From positions 1 through 64,000 of the forward strand of contig CAVWYD010000035.1 in NCBI GenBank assembly GCA_963759055.1: a stretch of 64,000 nt of DNA. Reading direction: 5' to 3'. Positions within the stretch are counted from its first letter, which is position 1. Each line of letters begins with the position of its first letter. A program made the position numbers and the translations under genes. The notes under the pieces were generated by a model. It had not been told where the DNA came from. It was given only the letters and a program-made list of their open reading frames with translations, and searched no databases. This document shows positions 16,236 through 25,140 of this stretch, piece by piece. The stretch is from Thiosocius sp963759055 (GTDB lineage: Bacteria > Pseudomonadota > Gammaproteobacteria > Chromatiales > Chromatiaceae).

Positions 16236-17540
16236 ATGAGAAAGATACTAGCCCTCTTCGCATTGCTGCTTGTCGCGCCTCAACTGCCTGCCTCTCAGGT
16301 GGCCGGCGTACGCCTGTGGACAGCACCGGATCACACCCGCCTGGTGTTCGATACCACAGGGCCGACGGAGCACAAGGTCTTTTCGCTCGCCGGGCCGGAT
16401 CGGCTGGTAATCGATTTCAGCGACACCACCCTGGGCGATGGTTTTTCGACAAAGGCCATTCAGGACAAGCATCTCGCCGGTATGCGTCGGGCCATGCGCC
16501 CGGATGGCAGCCTGCGCGTGGTGCTGGACCTCAAGCAGCCGGTACGACCCAAGACCTTCCTGCTGAAACCTAATTCGAGTTACGGGCACAGACTGGTGGT
16601 GGATCTGTATCCGGTTGAGGCCACCCGCAAACCGCGGGTGGCCAAATCGGCCAGTGACATCAGGCGCGCGCGCGATGTGGTCGTGGCGGTGGATGCAGGT
16701 CATGGTGGCGATGACCCTGGAGCTGCAGGATCACGGCACCGAACCAAAGAGAAGCAGGTGACGCTGGAGATTGCGCGGCGGCTGAAACGCCTGATCGATG
16801 CCCAACCTGGAATGCGCGCCGAATTGACCCGCACCGGCGACTACTATGTCGGATTGCGTAAGCGCATGACCCTGGCCCGCAAGCATCGCGCTGACCTGTT
16901 CGTCTCGATTCATGCCGACGCCTTCCGTGACAAACGTGTGCGCGGGTCCTCCGTTTACGTATTGTCGCAGCGCGGGGCGTCCAGTGAGGCGGCCCGGTGG
17001 CTGGCGGAGAGCGAGAACTCGGCGGATCTCGTAGGCGGGGTCAGCCTCGATGACAAGGACGGTGTACTTGCCTCGGTCCTCTTGGATCTCTCCCAGTCGG
17101 CTACCCGGCACGCGAGCCTGACTGCCGCAACCCAGGTTTATCGCGAACTGGGGCGTGTCGGCAAGATCCATGGTCGCCGCGTGCAGCAGGCCGGCTTCAT
17201 GGTGCTGAAGTCACCGGATGTCCCTTCCATCCTGGTCGAGACCGGATTCATCTCGAATCCCGAAGAGGAGCGCAACCTGCGCGACCCCAAATACCAGGAG
17301 CGGATGGCCAAGGCGATCATGTCGGGGGTGAAAAAGTTCTTCAACGAAGCGCCGCCTCCCGGGACCCGGTTGGCCGAGCTTCAGGCGAAGACCACCAAGC
17401 ATGTCATCGCCCGCGGCGATACGCTGTCGGAGATCGCGGATCGTTACAGCGTGAGTCTTGCCACACTGCGGCGTGAAAACCGGATTCGCAGTGACAACCA
17501 TATCCGGATCGGCCAGGTCCTGGTGATCCCCGGCACCTGA
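16236..17540 (+). CDS. amiC: N-acetylmuramoyl-L-alanine amidase with AMIN and LysM domains
   Basis: The protein cleaves the amide between MurNAc and the peptide stem to separate daughter cells. It has 434 residues. After a signal peptide (LALFALLLVAPQLPAS), an AMIN targeting domain (about 25-130) is followed by Amidase_3 (about 145-370) with zinc and catalytic blocks VVAVDAGHGGDDPGA, FVSIHADAF and VLVETGFISNPEEE. A C-terminal LysM (about 385-434, HVIARGDTLSEIADRY) binds peptidoglycan. LysM-bearing AMIN amidases in this position are called AmiB or AmiC, so the letter is uncertain. The start is taken at MRKILALF. An upstream ATG would put 16 extra residues before the signal peptide. Confidence 0.92.
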   Translation: MRKILALFALLLVAPQLPASQVAGVRLWTAPDHTRLVFDTTGPTEHKVFSLAGPDRLVIDFSDTTLGDGFSTKAIQDKHLAGMRRAMRPDGSLRVVLDLKQPVRPKTFLLKPNSSYGHRLVVDLYPVEATRKPRVAKSASDIRRARDVVVAVDAGHGGDDPGAAGSRHRTKEKQVTLEIARRLKRLIDAQPGMRAELTRTGDYYVGLRKRMTLARKHRADLFVSIHADAFRDKRVRGSSVYVLSQRGASSEAARWLAESENSADLVGGVSLDDKDGVLASVLLDLSQSATRHASLTAATQVYRELGRVGKIHGRRVQQAGFMVLKSPDVPSILVETGFISNPEEERNLRDPKYQERMAKAIMSGVKKFFNEAPPPGTRLAELQAKTTKHVIARGDTLSEIADRYSVSLATLRRENRIRSDNHIRIGQVLVIPGT

Positions 17541-17580
17541 AATCCCCGCATAGGCGCGCGGATTTTTAGTTTCGGCCGGG

Positions 17581-17730
17581 GTGGAACGCAGAGGACGCAA
17601 GGGCGTGATTCCGCCCGGTGGTCGGCGAACCCTATTTGCCTTGACTTGCGTTACACGGCCTACCAGACCCAATAGCAGCAGAAAGATACCCCTGCGAACT
17701 CTGCGCAACTTCGCGTCCTCTGCGTTCCAT
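17581..17730. repeat. Inverted-repeat element upstream of mutL
   Basis: A 17-bp perfect inverted repeat, TGGAACGCAGAGGACGC at 17582-17598 and its complement at 17713-17729, bounds about 150 bp that codes for nothing. This looks like a miniature transposon-like or fold-back element. A related, less perfect copy lies on the other side of mutL at 19624-19790. Confidence 0.7.
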
Positions 17731-17780
17731 ATGCCAAGGGCTGGGCTGCGTCCGTGATCGAGCGGTGGCAGAATGCGCCG

Positions 17781-19598
17781 ATGGTTTCCCGAATACACGC
17801 GCTTCCCACCCAACTCGTCAACCAGATCGCCGCGGGTGAGGTTGTTGAGCGGCCGGCCTCTGTGGTCAAAGAGCTGGTTGAGAACAGCCTGGATGCCGGC
17901 GCACGGCGCGTGCAGATCGACGTCGAGCAGGGCGGTATCAAACTGATCCGGATCACGGACGACGGGTCCGGGATCGAGAAGGATGACCTCCCGCTGGCAC
18001 TGTCGCGCCACGCCACCAGTAAACTTCAGGCGCTGGAGGATCTCGAACGCATCACCAGCATGGGGTTTCGCGGCGAGGCGCTGCCAGCCATCGCGTCGGT
18101 CTCGCGTCTGACCCTGGCCTCGCGTTCCGCAACCGCGGACCAGGCCTGGGAGCGGGTCGCAGATGGGGTCGAGATTCGCCCGGCCGCGCTGTCCCGGGGC
18201 ACAGTCGTGACGGTGCATGACCTGTTCTACAACACCCCGGCAAGGCGTAAGTTTCTTCGCAAGGACAAGACCGAGTTCGGTCACCTGGAACAGGTGGTCA
18301 AACGTCTGGCACTCGTGCGCTACGACGTGACCTTTGTGCTGAACCACAACGGGCGCGAGGTGTTCTGCGCCAACCGCGCGAGCGATCGGACCAGTCATGA
18401 ACGCCGCCTTTCAGATCTGCTGGGTCCGGCATTCGTGCAACAGGCGTTGTATTTTGAGTATGAGGCCGCCGGTTTGAACCTGAGCGGCTGGGTTGGCCGG
18501 CCGACGTTTTCACGCAGTCAGGCCGACATGCAGCACTTCTATGTCAATCAGCGCATGGTGCGCGACAAGCTGGTGACGCATGCGGTGCGGCAGGCCTACC
18601 AGGACGTGCTTTATCACGGTCGCCATCCGGCCTATGTCCTGTTTCTGGGACTTTCGCCCGCGCTGGTCGATGTGAATGTTCATCCGACCAAGCACGAGGT
18701 TCGTTTCCGCGAGAGTCGCCTGGTGCACGATTTTCTGTTCCGCACTCTGCATCAGGTGCTGGCCGAACCGGCCGGCGAGGCCGTGAGTGATCAGCCTGCT
18801 GCACCGGGCGGGCCGACGGCGTCTGAGCCACTCCCCTCGGCGGCGCCTTCGGCCGAAGGCTGGCGGCCGCAACAGGCGAGCATGCCTCTGCGCGTGGGCG
18901 AACGACGTGAGGCCTACCGTGCGACCCATGAGTGGCAGGCCCCGCCTCCGTCAATCGGCGGGTCCGCCGTGGCGGCCGCCGAGTACGCGGCGGCGAGCGA
19001 GCAGTCTGCAGACCAGTACCCCCTGGGCTTTGCCATCGCTCAACTGCATGGCGTGTACGTGCTGGCGCAGAATCAGCAGGGCCTGATCCTGGTCGACATG
19101 CATGCGGCGCATGAGCGGATCACTTACGAGGCATTCAAGCGGGCAAGGGAAGGCGAGGGTATAAAGAGCCAGCCCCTGCTGGTGCCGGTCGCGGTGGCGG
19201 TCAGCCAGCGTGAGGCCGATCTGGTCGAGCAACACGCGGAGGTGTTTGCCGAACTGGGTATGGAAGTCGATCGCCTGGGGGATCAGAGTCTGGTGGTGCG
19301 TGCCTTGCCCGCGCTGCTGCGCAGTGCTGACGCCGAACGCCTGCTGCGCGACGTTCTGGCCGACCTGGTGGTTCACGGAGACAGCCGGCGCATCCTCGAA
19401 CAGATCAACGAAGTGTTGGGCACCATGGCCTGCCACGGCTCGGTGCGGGCCAATCGTCGCCTCGGCCTGGAGGAGATGAACGCCCTGCTGCGCGATATCG
19501 AGCGCACCGAACGCAGCGGCCAGTGCAACCACGGTCGCCCGACCTGGACCCAGCTCGACATGCAGGCGCTGGACAGGCTTTTCCTGCGCGGGCGCTGA
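17781..19598 (+). CDS. mutL: DNA mismatch repair protein MutL
   Basis: MutL links mismatch recognition by MutS to strand incision. The 605-residue protein has the N-terminal GHKL ATPase (about 1-330) with KELVENSLDAGA, DDGSGI and GFRGEALPAIASV. A proline- and alanine-rich linker (about 345-415) precedes the C-terminal dimerisation domain. That domain carries DMHAAHERITYE, a DQHA(x)2E(x)4E endonuclease motif with Met for Gln, and also ACHGSVRA and CNHGRPT zinc-site blocks, so it should nick DNA itself and not need MutH. The start is the ATG of MVSRIHALP. The upstream in-frame GTG would add nine residues. Confidence 0.96.
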   Translation: MVSRIHALPTQLVNQIAAGEVVERPASVVKELVENSLDAGARRVQIDVEQGGIKLIRITDDGSGIEKDDLPLALSRHATSKLQALEDLERITSMGFRGEALPAIASVSRLTLASRSATADQAWERVADGVEIRPAALSRGTVVTVHDLFYNTPARRKFLRKDKTEFGHLEQVVKRLALVRYDVTFVLNHNGREVFCANRASDRTSHERRLSDLLGPAFVQQALYFEYEAAGLNLSGWVGRPTFSRSQADMQHFYVNQRMVRDKLVTHAVRQAYQDVLYHGRHPAYVLFLGLSPALVDVNVHPTKHEVRFRESRLVHDFLFRTLHQVLAEPAGEAVSDQPAAPGGPTASEPLPSAAPSAEGWRPQQASMPLRVGERREAYRATHEWQAPPPSIGGSAVAAAEYAAASEQSADQYPLGFAIAQLHGVYVLAQNQQGLILVDMHAAHERITYEAFKRAREGEGIKSQPLLVPVAVAVSQREADLVEQHAEVFAELGMEVDRLGDQSLVVRALPALLRSADAERLLRDVLADLVVHGDSRRILEQINEVLGTMACHGSVRANRRLGLEEMNALLRDIERTERSGQCNHGRPTWTQLDMQALDRLFLRGR

Positions 19599-19623
19599 TC
19601 GGTGCAGCCGATCAAGTTAGGAG

Positions 19624-19790
19624 TTGGAACCGCGGAGGACGCAAAGGACGCAGAGGCCGCAAAGTTTTCGCTGGTACCTGTGTCGGACTGCGCACTTGTA
19701 CTGCCAACGATTGTGGCCTATCAGCTTGGCCAGGATGCAACAGATACCTTTGTGTCCTTTGTGTCTCTGTGAATCTCTGCGTTCCGTGCA
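19624..19790. repeat. Inverted-repeat element between mutL and miaA
   Basis: The left arm GGAACCGCGGAGGACGCAAA is followed by degenerate repeats of GGACGCA(A/G)AG. The right arm ends in CTGCGTTCC, preceded by CTTTGTGTCCTTTGTGTC. The arms are imperfect complements about 85 bp apart. It shares the GGAACgC..GAGGACGC sequence with the element before mutL, so the two belong to one family. It ends about 20 bp before the miaA start codon and may affect miaA expression. Confidence 0.6.
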
Positions 19791-19811
19791 TCGGCACCTC
19801 GAAAAGAATCT

Positions 19812-20747
19812 GTGCCGCCTGCCATCCTGTTGATGGGTCCGACCGCCTCGGGTAAGACCGACCTGGCCATTGCATTGTGCCGGCACCTGCCGGCGGAGCT
19901 GATCAGCGTCGATTCCGCCATGGTCTACCGTGGTATGGATATCGGTACGGCCAAGCCGAGTGAACGGGAACTGGCGCTGGCGCCGCACCGGCTGATCGAT
20001 ATCTGTGATCCGGCGGAGAGCTATTCGGCGGCGCGATTCCGCGAGGATGCACTGCGCGAGATGGCAGAGATCAAGGCTGCCGGCCGGATCCCGCTGCTGG
20101 TCGGTGGAACCATGCTGTACTTCCGTGCCCTGCAATACGGCCTGTCCGACCTGCCGCCGGCCGATCCGGTGATCCGCGCAGGCCTGCTGCAGGCGCTGCA
20201 GGCGGAGGGCCTGCAGGCCCTGCACAAGCGTCTGGCCGAGGTGGACCCGGTGGCGGCACAACGAATCCACCGCAATGATCCCCAGCGCACCCTGCGCGCG
20301 CTCGAGGTCTGGGAGGCCACCGGCCGGCCGCTGAGCGAACTTCAGGCCGACGCCGGTCAGGCGATGTCCTACCGCGCCATCAAGCTGGTGCGCTCGCCGG
20401 GTTCGCGCATTGATCTGCATCGGCGCATCAACCAGCGTTTTCTGACCATGCTCGAAAACGGGTTCACCGGGGAGGTCGAGCGCCTGGTGGCGCGCGGTGA
20501 CCTGCAGCCGGATATGCCGTCGATGCGCTCGGTGGGTTACCGCCAGGTTTGGTCCTGGCTGCGCGGCGAGTGCAGTCGGGATGAGATGATCGAACGCGGC
20601 CAGGCGGCGACACGCCAGCTGGCCAAGCGCCAGATGACCTGGTTGCGCAGCGAGCAGGCCTGCCATTGGCTGGATGAAGACGGCGATGTGGAACAGCAGG
20701 CACTGGTGCTTATCCGCACCGCTCTCAAGGAACTAAACGGTGTCTGA
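19812..20747 (+). CDS. miaA: tRNA dimethylallyltransferase
   Basis: MiaA transfers the dimethylallyl group to A37 of tRNAs that read UNN codons. The 311-residue protein has the P-loop GPTASGKTDLA near residue 9, then ISVDSAMVYRGMDIGTAKPS, the ribosyl/tRNA-contact block RDPQ-like RNDPQRTLRALEVWEATG, and MRSVGYRQVWSWL. Length is normal. The start is GTG with a weak A-rich GAAAAGAA upstream. It lies between mutL and hfq as in E. coli. Confidence 0.96.
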   Translation: MPPAILLMGPTASGKTDLAIALCRHLPAELISVDSAMVYRGMDIGTAKPSERELALAPHRLIDICDPAESYSAARFREDALREMAEIKAAGRIPLLVGGTMLYFRALQYGLSDLPPADPVIRAGLLQALQAEGLQALHKRLAEVDPVAAQRIHRNDPQRTLRALEVWEATGRPLSELQADAGQAMSYRAIKLVRSPGSRIDLHRRINQRFLTMLENGFTGEVERLVARGDLQPDMPSMRSVGYRQVWSWLRGECSRDEMIERGQAATRQLAKRQMTWLRSEQACHWLDEDGDVEQQALVLIRTALKELNGV

Positions 20748-20804
20748 CTTAATAATCGATGTTGTGAAGTGCGTCTAAAGGCATGCAAAACGTACACAAA
20801 TCAC

Positions 20805-20832
20805 TTACCCGAGAAAAACACTGTGCTATAGT
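20805..20832 (+). promoter_or_regulatory. Probable sigma-70 promoter of hfq
   Basis: TTACCC (20805-20810) and TATAGT (20827-20832) are spaced by 16 bp. They give a leader of about 130 nt before the hfq start. E. coli hfq also has its own promoters in this position. Confidence 0.5.
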
Positions 20833-20968
20833 TTGGCTGGTTATGTTTACCTGAATTTTTGATGCAGTGACGCTCGCCCCCTTTGGCTTGACCTGCTGCA
20901 TCGTGTCTACGCCCAAGTATCTGAGCGTAAAGAAAAATCGATCAAACGAAAATAACAGGGAGCCCCCC

Positions 20969-21226
20969 ATGTCAAAGGGACAAAGCCTGCAGGACCCATT
21001 TCTGAATGCATTGCGCAAAGAGCGCGTGCCGGTGTCGATATTCCTGGTGAACGGAATCAAGCTTCAGGGAACCGTCGAGTCATTTGATCAGTTCGTCGTG
21101 CTGTTGAAGAACAGCGTCAGTCAGATGGTGTACAAGCATGCCATCTCTACTGTCGTGCCGGCGCGCAATGTCCGCATTCCGCACGCCGACGATGGTGATG
21201 ACGAAGCAGATCCCGGCAACGCCTGA
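20969..21226 (+). CDS. hfq: RNA chaperone Hfq
   Basis: Hfq is a ring-forming Sm-like protein that pairs small RNAs with mRNAs. The 85-residue product has the Sm1 block SIFLVNGIKLQGTVESFDQFVVLLKN and Sm2 YKHAISTVVPAR. A short acidic tail DDGDDEADPGNA replaces the longer disordered tail of enteric Hfq. AGGGAG lies 7 bases before the ATG, which decides this start over in-frame upstream codons. Confidence 0.97.
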   Translation: MSKGQSLQDPFLNALRKERVPVSIFLVNGIKLQGTVESFDQFVVLLKNSVSQMVYKHAISTVVPARNVRIPHADDGDDEADPGNA

Positions 21227-21256
21227 TTGCGTTTCCACAGACGGATCTTGAGCAGC

Positions 21257-21281
21257 AACCCCATGGCGAGTCCGTGGGGTT
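21257..21281 (+). terminator. Hairpin after hfq
   Basis: AACCCCATGG, a 5-base loop and CCGTGGGGTT form a 10-bp stem with one G-T pair, followed by the T-rich GTTCGTT. It lies 30 bp after the hfq stop and 40 bp before hflX, so it probably gives partial termination within the hfq-hflX-hflKC operon. Confidence 0.55.
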
Positions 21282-21320
21282 GTTCGTTATGCGCAGACGA
21301 TTGTTTACTGACTGACCGCG

Positions 21321-22631
21321 ATGTTTGAACGCCCCCAAAGCGGCGAAAAGGCGATCCTGGTGCACCTGGGTCTGCACGGGGCGCCCGAACCCGACGAGCT
21401 CAACGAGTTCACTGAACTGGCCCGTTCGGCCGGGGCGGATCCACTCGAGCTGGTCAGCGCGCAGCGCAAAGTGCCGGACTCCCGGCTTTACCTTGGCAGC
21501 GGCAAGGCTGAAGAGGTGCGCGAACTGGTCGGCTTGCACGGCGCGGAGCTGGTCATCTTCGACAATTCCCTGTCGCCCAGCCAGGAGCGCAATCTCGAAA
21601 AGCTGTTCGAATGCCGGGTCCTGGATCGAACCGGTCTGATTCTCGACATCTTCGCGCAGCGTGCGCGTTCGCATGAGGGCAAGCTGCAGGTCGAGCTGGC
21701 CCAGCTGCGACATCTTTCCACCCGCCTGGTGCGTGGCTGGACCCACCTGGAGCGGCAAAAGGGTGGTATCGGACTGCGCGGACCGGGTGAAACCCAGCTC
21801 GAAACCGACCGTCGGTTGCTCAACCAGCGTATAGACCAGATCCTGCGTCGCCTCGCGCGCGTTGACAGTCAGCGCGAACAGGGCAGGCGTTCGCGGCGCC
21901 GCAACGAGATACCGACAGTGTCACTCGTAGGCTATACCAACGCCGGGAAATCGAGCTTGTTCAACCGCCTCACGGCGGCGGGCGTTTATGCCAAGGATCA
22001 GCTGTTCGCTACCCTGGATCCAACCTTGCGCCGGGTCGAACTGCAGGACGAAAGCAGCCTGATCCTGGCAGACACGGTGGGTTTTGTATCGCGTCTTCCA
22101 CATGAACTCGTGGCGGCCTTCAGGTCCACCCTGCAGGAGACGGTCGAGGCCGATCTGCTGATCCACGTGATCGATGCACACAGTCATCAGCGTGCGGAAC
22201 AGGTCGCCGAGGTCGAGGAGGTGCTGGCGCAGATCGGCGCCGAGCAGGTACCGCGTATCGAGGTGTACAACAAGATCGACCTGATGCCAGAGGTGCAGCC
22301 GCGGGTCGAATACAACGAGCAGGGTGAAGCCTTACGGGTATGGCTTTCCGCTGCTACCGGTTCCGGGGTGGAGGGCCTGATCGAGGCCCTGACCCAGCGC
22401 TTTCGCAGCGATATCGTGAACGGCCGTGTGCTGCTCGGCCCTGCGGACGGCAGGTTGCGCGCGCTGCTGTTCGAGCAGGGCGCTATTCTTTGCGAAAACC
22501 ACCTAAAGGACGGGGGTTGGGAACTCGAGGTGCAATTGAAGCGTCGTGATTATGAGCGACTGAGAAAGCACGAGCCCCAGTTGGCGCAACAGTGGCAGGA
22601 AAGCCTCGAGGACGTGCCGGAGGTCGGATGA
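21321..22631 (+). CDS. hflX: Ribosome-associated GTPase HflX
   Basis: HflX splits and rescues stalled 70S ribosomes, especially in heat stress. The 436-residue protein has the N-terminal HflX domain (about 1-195) with SQERNLEKLF and LRHLSTRLVRGW. The signature GGIGLRGPGETQLETDRR precedes the GTPase, with VGYTNAGKSSLF (G1), ADTVGFVSRLPHEL (G3) and YNKIDL (G4). Length is typical. It follows hfq in the usual order. Confidence 0.96.
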   Translation: MFERPQSGEKAILVHLGLHGAPEPDELNEFTELARSAGADPLELVSAQRKVPDSRLYLGSGKAEEVRELVGLHGAELVIFDNSLSPSQERNLEKLFECRVLDRTGLILDIFAQRARSHEGKLQVELAQLRHLSTRLVRGWTHLERQKGGIGLRGPGETQLETDRRLLNQRIDQILRRLARVDSQREQGRRSRRRNEIPTVSLVGYTNAGKSSLFNRLTAAGVYAKDQLFATLDPTLRRVELQDESSLILADTVGFVSRLPHELVAAFRSTLQETVEADLLIHVIDAHSHQRAEQVAEVEEVLAQIGAEQVPRIEVYNKIDLMPEVQPRVEYNEQGEALRVWLSAATGSGVEGLIEALTQRFRSDIVNGRVLLGPADGRLRALLFEQGAILCENHLKDGGWELEVQLKRRDYERLRKHEPQLAQQWQESLEDVPEVG

Positions 22632-22877
22632 ATCTCGCAAGGCCCCTGGATTAAGGGGGCTGGGCGTCTGTCCCGTGTAGGGTCCGTGAATTCCGAGCCA
22701 CGGGATCCCTGAAAAGGCATGCCGCGAAGCCGGCACCGGAGGGCTGATCCCGGGTAATCCGAACCAAGGCAAAGTTGTCCGTACTTAATTAAAGGTTCCC
22801 TGGAGCGGCTCTGTTGATAGAATCGCCGCGGAAGAGACCTTCGGGACCGAATCAAATTCAGTGCACGGGAGTAAAGC

Positions 22878-24050
22878 ATGGCCTGGAACGAACCGGGTGG
22901 TGGAGACCGCGACCCTTGGAACAAGGGTGGAGACAAGGGTCCTCCAGACCTCGATGAAGTAGTCCGCAAACTGCAGGACAAGATGGGCGGCCTGTTCGGC
23001 GGCAAGCGCCGCGGTGGCGGCAGCGGCGACAGCGGCGACGCTGGCGGCAGCCCGGGCGGTGCCGGCAGGAAAGGGGTCGGCATCATCATTGGTCTGGTGG
23101 TCATTGCTGTCCTGGCGATGGAGTCCTTCTACATCGTCCAGCCGGCCGAGCGTGGCGTGGTCAAGCGCTTTGGCGCCTATCACGTCGTGACCGCGCCCGG
23201 ACCGCACCTGAAACTGCCTTTCATCGATACGGTCGATGTGGTCAATGTCGACCAGGTCAACAAGTTCCAGCATCGCGCACAGATGCTGACCAAGGACGAG
23301 AACATCGCCGATGTGACGCTGGAGGTGCAGTTCGTCATCCAGGATGCGGCCGACTTCCTGTTCCAGGACGCGGATCCCGGAAACACCATCCACGGTGCGA
23401 TGGAATCCAGCCTGCGTGAGGTGATCGGCAAGAGTCGTCTCGACGACATCATCACCGAGAACCGCAGCGCGATCGCGGCCTCGGTGCGGCAGGGCACCCA
23501 GCAACTGATCGATCTTTATCGCACTGGCCTGATAGTGACCAATGTCAACATCCAGCGCGCAGACGTACCAGAGGCGATCTCCGAGGCCTTTGCAGATGCC
23601 ATCCGTGCCCGCGAGGACAAGGAGCGTCTGCAGAACCAGGCCCAGTCGTACGCCAATGACGTGGTGCCAAGGGCACGTGGCGAGGCAGCACGCCTGGTCG
23701 AGGATGCCAAAGGCTACAAGGCTCGGGTGATCGCAGAGGCAGATGGTGAGTCTCAGCGTTTCCTGGCCCTGCTGAACGAATACCAGAAGGCGCCTCAGGT
23801 CACGCGTGAGCGTCTGTACCTCGAAACCATGCAGGATGTCCTGACAAACACCGGCAAGGTACTTCTCGACGTGAAAGAAGGCAGCAATCTGACCTACCTG
23901 CCGCTGGATCGCATGATTCAGCCAAGCACAAGGGCGGAGGAATTCAAAGCGCCTGATTCGCCGAGGATCGCTTTGCCGCCCACAGGCAACCGGCCGACTT
24001 CCTCGTTCAACGATCGTCGTGGTTCTGATCGCTCACGGAGGGAACGCTAA
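22878..24050 (+). CDS. hflK: FtsH protease modulator HflK
   Basis: HflK forms a large SPFH-family cage with HflC around the FtsH protease. The 390-residue protein has a glycine-rich N-terminus (GGDRDPWNKGGDKGPPDLDEV and a Gly/Ser stretch to about 75), one membrane helix at about 76-93 (GIIIGLVVIAVLAMESF), then the SPFH domain (FYIVQPAERGVVKRFG) and a long helix. Its last base is the first of the hflC ATG (TAATG overlap). The 246-bp gap before it holds no gene. A GCCCCT..AGGGGGC hairpin sits 10 bp after hflX. Confidence 0.96.
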   Translation: MAWNEPGGGDRDPWNKGGDKGPPDLDEVVRKLQDKMGGLFGGKRRGGGSGDSGDAGGSPGGAGRKGVGIIIGLVVIAVLAMESFYIVQPAERGVVKRFGAYHVVTAPGPHLKLPFIDTVDVVNVDQVNKFQHRAQMLTKDENIADVTLEVQFVIQDAADFLFQDADPGNTIHGAMESSLREVIGKSRLDDIITENRSAIAASVRQGTQQLIDLYRTGLIVTNVNIQRADVPEAISEAFADAIRAREDKERLQNQAQSYANDVVPRARGEAARLVEDAKGYKARVIAEADGESQRFLALLNEYQKAPQVTRERLYLETMQDVLTNTGKVLLDVKEGSNLTYLPLDRMIQPSTRAEEFKAPDSPRIALPPTGNRPTSSFNDRRGSDRSRRER

Positions 24051-24919
24051 TGAATTCCGGAAAAGGCATACTTGTACTGGTTATCGTCGGCGTACTTGCA
24101 TTCGTCGGCAGCTCATCGTTGTTCGTGGTCCAGGAACAACAGCTGGCCCTCCTGCTGCGACTGGGTGAAATCGTCGATGCGGATTTCAAGCCCGGCCTGC
24201 ATTTCAAGGTGCCGGTCATCCAGGATGTTGTGAAGTTCGACAAGCGCATCCAGACGCTGGATGCCGATCCCGAACAGTTCCTTACCGTCGAGAAGAAATT
24301 CGTGGTGGTCAATTCTTACGCCAAGTGGCGTATCGCCGATGTCGCGCAGTTCTATCGCTCGACCCGTGGCAGCCAGGATACGGCATCCCGCCTGTTGTCA
24401 GCGCGGATCAATGCCGCACTGCGTGATGAGTTTGGTAAAAGGACAGTAAAGGAGGTCGTCTCCGGCGAACGTGCGGAGATCATGGCGACCCTGGCAAGGA
24501 ATGCCAACGAACAGGCGGCCGACCTGGGTGTCGAAATCGTCGATGTCAGAGTGAAGCAGATCGACTTCACGGACAATATCAGCGAGAACATCTACGAGCG
24601 GATGCGCACCGAGCGTCAAAGGGTGGCTGCGGAGCTGCGCGCACAGGGTGCCGAGGCTGCCGAAAGGATCCAGGCGGATGCCGATCGTCAGCGGATCGAG
24701 ATCGTCGCCAATGCCTACCGCGACGCCGAACTGTTACGGGGTGAAGGTGATGCCGGAGCCGCGGAAATCTATGCCAAGGCATTCGAGCAGAATGCCGAGT
24801 TCTACAGCTTCTGGCGCAGCCTCACCGCTTATCGTGACGTGTTCTCCGGCGGCGACAGCATGATGGTGCTTGACCCGGACTCGGAATTCTTCCGCTATTT
24901 CAAGTCCGAAGGCAAATAG
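24050..24919 (+). CDS. hflC: FtsH protease modulator HflC
   Basis: HflC is the partner of HflK. The 289-residue protein has an N-terminal membrane helix (GILVLVIVGVLAFVGSSSLFVV) followed by the SPFH block VQEQQLALLLRLGEIVDADFKPGLHFKVP, and the helical segment ERIQADADRQRIEIVANAYRDAE. The end FFRYFKSEGK is family-like. It is coupled to hflK by a one-base overlap. Confidence 0.97.
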   Translation: MNSGKGILVLVIVGVLAFVGSSSLFVVQEQQLALLLRLGEIVDADFKPGLHFKVPVIQDVVKFDKRIQTLDADPEQFLTVEKKFVVVNSYAKWRIADVAQFYRSTRGSQDTASRLLSARINAALRDEFGKRTVKEVVSGERAEIMATLARNANEQAADLGVEIVDVRVKQIDFTDNISENIYERMRTERQRVAAELRAQGAEAAERIQADADRQRIEIVANAYRDAELLRGEGDAGAAEIYAKAFEQNAEFYSFWRSLTAYRDVFSGGDSMMVLDPDSEFFRYFKSEGK

Positions 24920-24954
24920 TCGCATAGGGATCCCGCGCCTCGATCGCGTGCAAT

Positions 24955-24982
24955 GGGCCGGGGGCTGACCTCGGCCCTTTTT
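24955..24982 (+). terminator. Intrinsic terminator after hflC
   Basis: GGGCCG, a GC-rich inner part and CGGCCC form a stem followed by TTTTT. It lies 35 bp past the hflC stop, and should end the hfq-hflX-hflKC transcript. Confidence 0.75.
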
Positions 24983-25012
24983 CCCCCAAGGCAGACACAT
25001 TTCGGCCCTTAA

Positions 25013-25105
25013 ATGGACAACGTGATGCCGATCTGGGAAGATTTGCCCAGTACGGTGGTGCCGGTGCTTTACTGGCCGCCGCCGGTGGTCGAACCGAGTA
25101 AGTAA
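25013..25105 (+). CDS. Possible 30-residue leader peptide with a Pro-Pro-Pro run
   Basis: An open frame ATG-TAA encodes 30 residues ending VLYWPPPVVEPSK. The three CCG proline codons are at 25076-25084. The stop codon ends 1 base before the stem of the next terminator, a layout seen in leader peptides that control attenuation. No good ribosome site precedes the ATG at 25013. An inner ATG at 25025 has weak GGACAACG upstream. It may be chance. Confidence 0.35.
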   Translation: MDNVMPIWEDLPSTVVPVLYWPPPVVEPSK

Positions 25106-25106
25106 G

Positions 25107-25128
25107 GCCGGGTTTCCCCGGCTTTTTT
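25107..25128 (+). terminator. Intrinsic terminator inside the hflC-hisZ interval
   Basis: GCCGGG-TTTC-CCCGGC followed by six Ts is a textbook terminator. Its T-tract ends directly at an ATG and 12 bp before the chosen start of the DUF2065 gene. Transcripts of DUF2065-hisZ-purA therefore come from read-through or from a promoter that I do not see. Confidence 0.85.
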
Positions 25129-25140
25129 ATGGACGAAGCA

